A stretch of DNA of 64,000 nt from Patescibacteria group bacterium UBA6164 (GTDB lineage: Bacteria > Patescibacteriota > Gracilibacteria > BD1-5 > UBA6164): positions 3,755 through 67,754 of the forward strand of contig DIUG01000068.1 of the NCBI GenBank assembly GCA_002422305.1, in the 5' to 3' direction. Made by a program: the position numbers and the translations under genes. The notes below the pieces were generated by a model that made no database searches, was not told the origin of the DNA, and saw only the letters and a program-made list of their open reading frames with translations. This document shows, piece by piece, positions 56,153 to 64,000 of the stretch (within the stretch, counting starts at the first letter, position 1; each line of letters begins with the position of its first letter).

Positions 56153-56365
56153 AGTTCTTATATATGTATGCTTATATATAAAACAATAAAAAGAAAAGAA
56201 GAATACTAAAAAAACTAGCATTTTTCTTTTTTCTTTTTATAATACTCAAGAGTTTTTCATTGATATTTGTAATATTCAATAAAATCCTCTTTATATAGAG
56301 CATTAATATCATACTCAAGGGTCGATTTAAAAAAAGTTCAAGAGTTCTATTATTGTGCTCCACCA
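56153..56365. repeat. island-boundary repeat, copy 3
   Basis: The most diverged copy, 213 bases. The left half differs from the other two, but TTTTCATTGATATTTGTAAT onward and the end TTCTATTATTGTGCTCCACC are kept. The minus-strand frame (EYDINALYKEDFIEYYKY) is interrupted by a frameshift near LNFF. The rest of the 496-base gap from 56069 to 56564 is AT-rich, with a hairpin (TAGCACTAAA/TTTAGTGCTA) at 56378-56412. Confidence 0.75.
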
Positions 56366-56377
56366 AATAAATAAAAA

Positions 56378-56412
56378 TTAGCACTAAATGAGTTTTTTCT
56401 CTTTAGTGCTAT
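56378..56412. terminator. hairpin after repeat copy 3
   Basis: TAGCACTAAA and TTTAGTGCTA form a 10 bp stem with a loop containing GAGTTTTTTCTC. Orientation of any linked transcript is unclear. Confidence 0.5.
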
Positions 56413-56564
56413 TTACTTAAGTTCGACAAAAATAGCATGTTTTAGCACTTTTTAAGTGAAATATTATAAAAATAATATATTGTTTAATAAAAATGCCTTA
56501 AAATATGGAGTTCGACCGAGTTCAAATCTTACAAGGTGTAAAACTATTTTTTAATAAAAAATCT

Positions 56565-58139
56565 ATGTCAGAAGCACAAAAACAATTACTAGAAAAACAA
56601 CTTTGGAGTATAGCTGATGAGCTAAGATGAAAAATGTCAGCTGATGAATTTAGAGATTATATTTTAGGGTTTATTTTTTATAAATATTTATCTGAAAAAA
56701 TTCAATTAAAAGCAAATAAATTATTACAAGATTGATGAATAAATAAAAAATATAATGAATTAAATGAAAAATCTGAATCTGATATTATTGAAGCTATAAA
56801 AGAAGAATGTATAGAAGATTTGGGTTATTTTTTAGTACCTTCAGAATTATTTTGTGAAATAGCAAAAAAGTGAAATAGTACAAGTGAAAAAAATGATACA
56901 AATTTCATTCTTGATGATTTACAAAAGATATTAAAAAATATAGAAAGTTCAACTATGTGAACAGATAGTGAAGATGATTTTGATGATTTATTTGCCGATT
57001 TAGATTTAACTTCTCAAAAATTAGGAAAAACTGCAGAGCAAAAAAATACTCTTGTTTCAAAAATATTATGACATCTTGATAAGATAGATTTTGCTTTGGA
57101 AAATACTCAAATCGATGTTTTGTGAGATGCTTATGAATATCTTATTTGACAATTTGCAAGTGGAGCTGGGAAAAAAGCAGGAGAATTTTACACACCACAA
57201 CAAGTTTCAACAATTCTTGCAAAACTAGTAACTAGTTGAAAAAATCAATTAAAATCAGTTTATGATCCAACTTGTTGAAGTTGAAGTTTACTTTTGAGAG
57301 TTGCAAAGCAAGTAAAACAAGTATGAGAGTTTTTTGGTCAAGAAATGAATAGAACTACATACAATCTTGCTCGTATGAATATGATTTTACATGATGTAAA
57401 TTATAGAAATTTTGATATAAAACAAGAAGATACTCTAGAAAATCCACAACATAGAGATAATAGATTTGAAGCAATAGTTGCAAATCCTCCTTTTTCTGCT
57501 ATTTGGAAAGCTGATTCTTTAAAACTTACTGATGATAGATTTAGTCAATATGGAAAATTAGCACCAAGTTCAAAAGCTGATTTTGCTTTTATACAACATA
57601 TGATTTATCAACTTGATGATAATGGTGTCATGGCTGTAGTTGTACCACATTGAGTTTTGTTTAGATGATGAGCAGAATGACATATAAGAAGATATTTAAT
57701 AGAAAATAAAAATTATCTTGATACTGTTATCGGTTTACCTGCAAACATATTTTATGGAACTTCAATTCCTACTTGTATTTTAGTATTTAAAAAATGTAGA
57801 GAAAATCCTGAAAATGTGTTTTTTATAGATGCTTCAAATGATTTTGAAAAACAAAAAAATCAAAATAAACTTAGAGATTCTGATATAGAAAAAATTATAG
57901 ATACTTATAAAAATAGAAAGCAATTAGAAAAATATTCTCACATTGCCAGTTTAGAAGAAATAGCAGAAAATGATTATAATCTAAATATTCCTCGTTATGT
58001 AGATACTTTTGAAGAAGAAGAGCAAATTGATCTAGATTTAGTTGCAAATAGAATTATAGAAATAGAAAAAGAAAGCAAGGAACTTAATGAAAAAATAAAA
58101 AATTATTGTGAGGAGTTAGGAATTAAAAGTCCTTTTTAA
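56565..58139 (+). CDS. hsdM: type I restriction-modification DNA methyltransferase subunit
   Basis: 524 residues. The N-terminal helical domain (LWSIADELRGKMSADEFRDY) is standard. AdoMet motif SVYDPTCGSGSLLL lies near 230, the catalytic motif AIVANPPFSA near 306, and the C-terminus has FFIDASNDFEKQKNQNKL and PRYVDTFEEEE. Together with HsdS it methylates adenine in the bipartite site; HsdR cleaves unmethylated DNA. The gene is followed, out of usual order, by a 181-residue gene before hsdS. A standard-code reading leaves only two central fragments. Confidence 0.96.
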
Positions 58140-58149
58140 TAATAGAAAT

Positions 58150-58695
58150 ATGATAAATAAAATTACATTTAAAGAAGAAGATATAACAATATATGAAGCT
58201 AAAAATATTTTAGATATTTATTTTGATTCTAAAAATGAAAATTATAAAAAATGACTAAAAGAAATTACTCCATTTGAATGATGACCATTTAAGAATTACT
58301 TTTATAAACTTATAGCTTATTTCTGAATTAAAAAAGAATTAAAAAATAATAAAAAGGCTTTTGTTTATAGATTAGCATTGATTACATGAATTACTAAGTC
58401 CAATAAAGAATATTTTTATTTAAAATGATTAGTAAATTGAGAATCTAAAGTATTTTTTTATATATCTAGAAAATCTATTAAATCTAAGAAAAATATTTTT
58501 ATAGATAAAATGATATCAATTGAAAAATGATTATGAAGACAAGCTATAAACGATTTATGTGATTATTATAATATTTACAATATAGTTGTAGAACCTTCAA
58601 AATATTGAATTTGATTTTGGGAAAAAATGAAGAAAGAATATAAGTGAAAAATTAATATAACAATAAAAAAAATTAATAATCTATGACACAAATAA
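58150..58695 (+). CDS. unknown protein inserted between hsdM and hsdS (GNAT-like)
   Basis: 181 residues. The chain contains ALITGITKSNKEYFYLKG, VFFYISRKSI, then GLGRQAINDLCDYYN, VVEPSKYGIGFWEKMKKEYK near the end. The last block resembles the acetyl-CoA-binding helix and final strand of GNAT acetyltransferases, but no clear R/Q-x-x-G-x-G/A motif is seen. It starts 10 bases after hsdM and overlaps hsdS by 13 bases, so it is expressed with them. It could be a modifier or an anti-restriction partner; unproven. Confidence 0.55.
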
Positions 58696-59936
58696 AATCA
58701 AATATTCCGAAAATAAGGTTTAAAGAATTTTCTTGAGAATGGGAGGAAAAGAAAATAAATCAAACAAATTTAGAAGTTATTGACTGAGATAGATGAAATA
58801 ATTATCCAAATTGAGATGATTTTTCTTCTGAATGATATTGTTTATTTATGAATGCTAAAAATGTAACAAATTGATGATTTGTCTTCAATGAAAAATCATT
58901 TATAACAAAAGAAAAAGATGAACAATTAAATAAATGAAAGTTAAAAAGGTGAGATTTAGTTTTAACTACAAGATGAACAATCTGAAATTTTGCATATTTT
59001 GATGATAAAATAAAATTTGATAATTTAAGAATAAATTCTTGAATGGTAATATTAAGAAATAATAATCAAAATTTATCATCAAATTATATTTATAAATATT
59101 TTGATTTTAGTTTATTAAAAAAACAAATTTCAAGAATATCATTTTGAAGTGCTCAACCACAACTAACAGTTAAAGATATAAAATCTTTAAATATTTCTTT
59201 TCCAACTTTAAAAGAACAACAAAAAATATCTTCTTTTTTATCATCAGTTGATGAAAAAATAGAAAAAATAAAAGAAAAAAAGAAAAATCTTCTAGATTAT
59301 AAAAAGTGAGTTATGCAAAAGATTTTTAACCAAGAAATTAGATTTAAAGATGAGAATTGAGAAGAGTTTAGAGAATGGGAAAAAAAGAAGTTGGGAGAGA
59401 TTGTAACTTTTTCAAAATGAAAATGACTTTCAAAAGATGTTATAACTGAAGATTGAAAAAATAAATGTATTCATTATTGAGAATTATTTACTAAATACTG
59501 ACCAAAAATTAAAAGTATATTGAGTAATACTAATTTAGAATGAAATTTAATTTTTAGTGAATGAAATGAAATTTTAATGCCAACTTCTGATGTTACTCCA
59601 AATTGATTAGCAACTTGAAGTGCATTATTAGAAAAAAATGTAATTTTATGATGAGATATATTGATAATAAAATGAGAAAAATTATATAATTTATTTTTTG
59701 CTTATTACATATCTTCTCATAAACAAGATATAATGAAACTTGTTTCTTGAAGTACTGTATATCACTTATATGGCTCTGATATGAAAAAATTAAAACTTTT
59801 TCTTCCAACTTTAAAAGAACAAGAAAAAATCGCAGATTTTTTAAGTGGAATTGATGAGAAGATTGAAAAAGTAAGTGATGAACTTGGAAAAATTGAAGAG
59901 TTTAAGAAAGGTTTGTTGCAGGGGATGTTTGTTTAG
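58683..59936 (+). CDS. hsdS: type I restriction-modification specificity subunit
   Basis: 417 residues with two target-recognition halves. First half ends SAQPQLTVKDIKSLNISF, then a conserved helix (TLKEQQKISSFLSSVDEKI); second half repeats it (STVYHLYGSDMKKL, TLKEQEKIADFLSGIDEKI). Each half reads one part of the bipartite recognition sequence. It starts by overlapping the previous gene by 13 bases. Confidence 0.93.
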
Positions 59937-59964
59937 AGGAGTTTATATTTTAATTTATAATTTA

Positions 59965-61206
59965 ATGACTTTTTGGGAAACTGTTTTAGCTACAGTTATT
60001 GCATGAGTAATAATTTCACTAATAACTTGAATATGAGTATATAGAAGAGAAATATTTTTATTTTTTAAAAGATATAAATTAAAATATCTTCCGGTTACTT
60101 TTAATTTTGCTTTTTCTATTGAATTTCAGGAATGACTTAATACTTGAAAATATTTTAATGAATTGATTAAAAATTTTAAAAAAATTATATCGGATGAAAG
60201 TTTAAGTGATGTAATAAAAATTAATAATTTTTCTGATATTTATTTGTTCAATAATAAAGAAGAGGCTGAGATATTTAAAAAGAAAAAAGATTTAGATTTA
60301 ATTATTTGGTGAGATTTTTCAAATGATGTATTAAAAGAAAAATGAAAATGAAAATTAAGTAAATTAGATTTAAAATATACATATTGAATATTAAATGATG
60401 ATAAATGAAATATTTGAAGATTAGTTCAAAATGATTTATCTACAAAATTTGCCGAAAAAAATTATTGGACTATATATGATGAAAATTCTTATAATGATAT
60501 TAAAATAGTTTGAAATAACTTATGAGATATGGCTTTATATATTTTATCAGTTTCTTTAAAATTTCAATGAAATTTATTAAAAAGTACAGAAATATTAGAA
60601 AAGCATTTAAATAATTTATTAAAAAGAAATGATAATTTTATAAGACATATTAAATTTCATTTATTTAATAATTATGAATTATTTATAAAAGATATACTAT
60701 TTAATACAAATAAATACAATAAAGAAAAAAGATATTTTTTATGAAAAGAATATTGTAATAAAATTTTAAATTTATTTCCTGATAATTTTTTTGCATTAAC
60801 TAATTTAGCATATTTTGAATATAATACATGAAATAAATATAAAGCTAAACAATTAATTGAAATAATTAAAGATAAATACTCAAAATCACCTTGTTATATG
60901 GTTAATATTTGATTTTTTTATTTACTTGATAATAAGTATAAAGAAGCTTATAAATGGTATAATCAAATTTATAATATAAAAAGAGAATTAATAGATTTTG
61001 AACCAATAGATGTTATATCTTTTTTATCTTTAGAATATGAAAAAATTAAAAATCCTTGATTACTATTTGCTTCATGATTATTATCACATTTATATTGAGA
61101 TAAGAGTATTGCAAAAAAGGATTTATCAAATTTTATAAAAATAACTGATAAAGAAAAAGCGAAATTAATGTATAGTAAGGCAGAAAAAATTTTACAGTAT
61201 TTATAA
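59965..61206 (+). CDS. membrane protein with TPR-like helical domain
   Basis: 413 residues. One N-terminal helix (TVLATVIAGVIISLITGI, about 6-24), then a mixed domain with strand LKYLPVTFNFAFSIEF, and a C-terminal helical array (YCNKILNLFPDNFFALTNLA, FYLLDNKYKEAYKWYNQIY) spaced like tetratricopeptide repeats. No enzyme motif. It follows hsdS by 28 bases on the same strand. Cargo of this kind in type I loci is often linked to other defence or sensing functions, but no evidence for a particular role is visible. Confidence 0.6.
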
Positions 61207-61214
61207 CTTTATAT

Positions 61215-61265
61215 ATGAATAACATTCAAACTGAAGCACAATTAGAAGAAAAATCAGCTTGTTAA
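61215..61265 (+). pseudogene. fragment of an hsdR-like gene start
   Basis: Sixteen codons: MNNIQTEAQLEEKSAC then TAA. The first 12 match the start of the downstream hsdR gene (MNPTQSETQLEN). A second piece with FQSEAQK lies at about 61909-61935. Both look like leftovers of the hsdR 5' end after gene insertions. Confidence 0.5.
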
Positions 61266-61330
61266 TAAATAGATAGATAGCTATTTGAACCCTATATTGA
61301 AAGAATATTTTATATTTTAATTTTCGTATT

Positions 61331-61849
61331 ATGAAAGAGTTTATTATAAATCATTGGGATAAAATAATTTTTATTTTACCTTTTTTCTTTTGAATCTATC
61401 AATTTTATAAAACAAAAAAAGCAGAAATAGAAATTGAAAAATTAAAAGCTAAGTTAGAATTAGAAAAAGATATAGATATACTTAATAATAAAAAATATAG
61501 AGAAGGCTATCAAAATTATCTTAACTTAATATTTAATGATATAGAAGAGAAAAGATGAATAAATATGACAAAAAATGAAAAATGAATAAATGATTTTATG
61601 AGAGTAGCTTTATTATTTGCTTGACCAGAAACTATAAAAGCATTTTGATTATATAGAAAGGCATGCTGAGTTAATAAAAATAATCTTTTATATATGGAAT
61701 CTTTACTTTTTTCTATGAGAAAAGATTTATGAGTAAGTAATGATTGATTAAAAGAATATGATATTTTGCAAACACTAGTTATATGAGACATAAAACAAGA
61801 AATTGAAATTTTTGAAAAGATAAATTCTATTAAAAAATCAGCTAGTTAA
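61331..61849 (+). CDS. small membrane protein, unknown function
   Basis: 172 residues. One hydrophobic segment at about 12-26 (KIIFILPFFFGIYQF) followed by a long amphipathic helix (KKAEIEIEKLKAKLELEK) and a mainly helical cytoplasmic part with FMRVALLFAGPETIKAFGLY, in which several TGA glycines occur. No family is recognised. It is flanked on both sides by remnants resembling the hsdR start, so it looks like cargo inserted into the restriction operon. Confidence 0.6.
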
Positions 61850-61958
61850 CAGATAGCTTTAGCTATTTGAAATTATAAAAACTAAAATTAATCTATAAAT
61901 TCCCATAAAAACTTTCCAATCAGAAGCACAAAAGAAAATAATCTATAAAAACATGTAA

Positions 61959-62015
61959 ACTTTACTTTACATATAAGTTTAATATGTAAAGTAAAGTATC
62001 AAAATCTTTACATAT
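61959..62015 (+). promoter_or_regulatory. operator with paired 16-base palindrome ahead of fic
   Basis: ACTTTACTTTACATAT (61959-61974) and its exact inverse ATATGTAAAGTAAAGT (61982-61997) flank a 7-base spacer; a third half-site CTTTACATAT (62006-62015) touches a TTGACT -35 box at 62019-62024 with TATACT at 62040-62045. The winged-helix C-terminus of the fic product is a natural candidate to bind these sites. Confidence 0.6.
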
Positions 62016-62075
62016 AATTTGACTTTTTTATAAAAAATATATACTAAAATATAAATATAAAATAATTTTTAATCT

Positions 62076-63146
62076 ATGTTTGATCCTAAAAAACCATATA
62101 ATGAACTTCCTTTTCTTCCTTGAAATTTCGATTTTGAACAAAAAGAAATTTTAAAACTTACTATTAAGGCTAGTGAGTCAATTTCAAAATTGAATTGACT
62201 AATTTATTTAGTTCCAAATCTTGAAATACTTATATCTCCACTTTTGACAAAAGAATCAGTAGAATCATCAGCAATAGAAAATATAAATACAACTACAATA
62301 AAAGTTTTACAACAACAAGCACTTTGAGAGAAATATATTAAATGACCAGAAAAAGAAGTATTACATTATCATAATGCTATTTTAAATTGATTTAAAGAAC
62401 TAAAAAAACAATGATGAATTGGATATAATTTTTTACTTAATTTACAAAGCATAATTGAACCAAATAAAACTTGAGTGAGAAAAATCCCTTGAACTGTTAT
62501 TGCTAATAGTTTATGAGAAGTTTTATATACTCCTCCAGATTCTGAGCAAAATATTACAAAATTACTTACAAATCTAGAAAAATTTATAAACGATTTTTGA
62601 GATGATATTGATCCACTTATAAAAATGCCAGTTATTCATTATCAATTTGAAAGTATTCATCCATTTTATGATTGAAATGGGAGAACTTGAAGGATTTTAA
62701 ATGTATTGTATTTAGTTTTAGCTGAAAAACTAGATTATCCTATACTTTTTTTGAGTGAATATATAAATAAAACTAGATCAGATTATTATAAACTTTTAAA
62801 TCAAACTACAAAAACAGGAGAATATAGTGATTTCATAATTTATTTATTAAATTGAATTATAGAGCAATCAAAAAATACTTGAAAAAAGATTTTAGAAATT
62901 AAAAAATTAATGAATCAAACACAAGATAAATTAGAAGTTTTAAATATAGACTATCATAAAATTACAAATATATTATTTTCTTTTCCATTTTTAACTGTAA
63001 CAGAATTTTCAAAACAAATTTGAGTTTCAAGACAAACAGTAACAAAATATATAACTGAGTTAGAAAAAAATAATATAATATCAAGTATAAATATTTGAAA
63101 AAATAAACTTGTCTTTATTCCTGAATTTATAAATATTTTATCATAA
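62076..63146 (+). CDS. Fic-family AMPylase with inhibitory helix and C-terminal winged helix
   Basis: 356 residues. The inhibitory motif SVESSAIENINT near 62-73 has the (S/T)xxxE(G/N) form. The Fic motif is HPFYDGNGRTGRIL near 195, complete with catalytic His and the phosphate-binding GNGRTGR. The C-terminal 70 residues hold a winged helix (FSKQIGVSRQTVTKYITELE). By family knowledge it transfers AMP to hydroxyls of target proteins and is held inactive by the Glu of its own inhibitory helix. It sits between hsdS cargo and hsdR, ahead of a palindromic operator, so it is probably autoregulated. Confidence 0.9.
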
Positions 63147-63150
63147 AATT

Positions 63151-63987
63151 ATGAACCCAACACAATCAGAAACACAACTAGAAAACAATCTCATAAAACA
63201 ATTACAAGGTTTAGAATATGATTTTGTAACTATAAAAGATGAAAAAGAACTTCTAGAAAATCTTAAAAAACAACTTGAAATACACAATTTCAAAACACTA
63301 AATTGAAAAACTCTAACAAATACAGAATTTGATAGAGTTTTAAATCATCTAAATAAATGAAATGTTTTTGAAAGAGCAAAGATTTTGAGAGATAAAATGA
63401 GCTTAGAACTTGATGACTGAAATAATGCTTGGATTGAGTTTATAAATATGGATAATTGGTGTCAAAATGAGTTTCAAGTAACAAATCAAATCACAATAGA
63501 ATGAACTTATAAAAATCGTTATGATGTAACTTTGCTTATAAACTGACTTCCACTTATTCAAATAGAATTAAAAAGAAGATGACTTGAATTAAAAGAAGCT
63601 TTTAATCAAACTAATCGTTACCAAAGACACTCTTTTTGAAGTGGTATTTGATTATTTTGATATGTTCAATTATTTATTATAAGTAACTGAGTAAATACAA
63701 AGTATTATGCAAATAATAGAAAACAAAGTTTTAAACAAACTTTTTTTTGGTCAGATGTAAAAAATGCAAATATCACAAAACTAGAAGATTTTACAAAAGT
63801 ATTTTTAGAACCTTGTCATATCTCAAAAATGATTACAAGATATATAGTTCTAAATGAAACTGATAAAATACTTATGGTTCTTAGACCTTATCAATATTTT
63901 GCAGTTGAAGCAATTATTGATAGAGTGAAAAATTCTACTAAAAATGGTTATATTTGGCATACAACTTGAAGTGGTAAAACTCGGTAA
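63151..63987 (+). CDS. hsdR: type I restriction enzyme endonuclease subunit, truncated
   Basis: 278 codons in the window. The start MNPTQSETQLENNLIKQL is typical. The nuclease core YDVTLLINGLPLIQIELKRR near 139 has the D...ELK pattern. WHTTGSGKT near 267-276 is the Walker A of the translocase. Immediately after GKT the reading gives R and then TAA at 63985-63987, where HsdR proteins continue with about 700 residues. Either the last 15 bases are foreign (rearrangement or assembly end) or the gene is broken here. Confidence 0.85.
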
Positions 63988-64000
63988 TTACCTAAAATCT

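Noticed and set aside
41937..56365. Three repeats as a CRISPR array
   Set aside because: The copies are over 200 bases long, 7 kb apart and enclose genes; no cas genes are present.
56488..56530. Possible tRNA remnant (GTTCGACCGAGTTCAAATC)
   Set aside because: Only a T-arm-like stretch; the rest of the cloverleaf is missing.

Overview
The window reads sensibly only if UGA is a glycine codon (translation table 25). With that reassignment, stop-riddled DNA becomes long family-typical genes: the uvrB P-loop reads GVTGSGKT, with its first and third glycines written TGA, and hsdM, neuB, neuA, MAT and fic behave the same way. Together with the strong AT bias this points to the Candidate Phyla Radiation group BD1-5/SR1 (Gracilibacteria/Absconditabacteria). 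All CDS coordinates below use TAA and TAG as the only stops.

Layout. 1-8.4 kb is ordinary chromosome: the end of a U32-peptidase-like gene, a MITE-like palindrome, a coiled-coil protein, an amidase-SpoIID cell wall enzyme, uvrB, a class II glutamine amidotransferase, a lipoprotein and a small membrane protein. The tmRNA gene (8428-8873) follows. Its 3' end is overlapped by the antisense 3' end of the first of two tandem large serine recombinases, the arrangement expected of an integrated island. 12-42 kb is an accessory, defence-rich island: a broken metallophosphoesterase, a GHKL ATPase-nuclease, an HNH endonuclease, a fused m5C/m6A methyltransferase, a frameshifted Mrr-STAND ATPase, a LexA-like repressor diverging from a DUF2779 nuclease, an AAA+ ATPase, a group of membrane genes preceded by a structured RNA, a duplicated locus of convergent genes with variable tails, a NACHT ATPase and a broken SF1 helicase-nuclease.

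Three copies of a roughly 215 bp repeat (about 41.94, 49.05 and 56.15 kb) end in the same 9 bp as the tmRNA gene and delimit two cassettes of about 7.1 kb. The first carries neuB, neuC and neuA for sialic acid synthesis and activation, with a polysaccharide deacetylase, HIT, NUDIX, nucleotidyltransferase and P-loop kinase genes. The second is a tightly overlapping operon: S-adenosylmethionine synthetase, inositol-phosphate synthase, a frameshifted AspRS-like enzyme, a HAD 5'-nucleotidase, an APH-like kinase, a deoxynucleoside-kinase-like protein and an NDP kinase fused to a peptidase-S51-like domain. After the third repeat lies a type I restriction-modification operon (hsdM, hsdS, hsdR) interrupted by cargo genes, including fic; hsdR stops just after its Walker A motif at the window edge.

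The whole resembles a composite island of the SCC type: paired serine recombinases, integration at the 3' end of a conserved gene, and att-like repeats separating cassettes. Several defence genes are broken by single indels, a short duplication or a nonsense codon.
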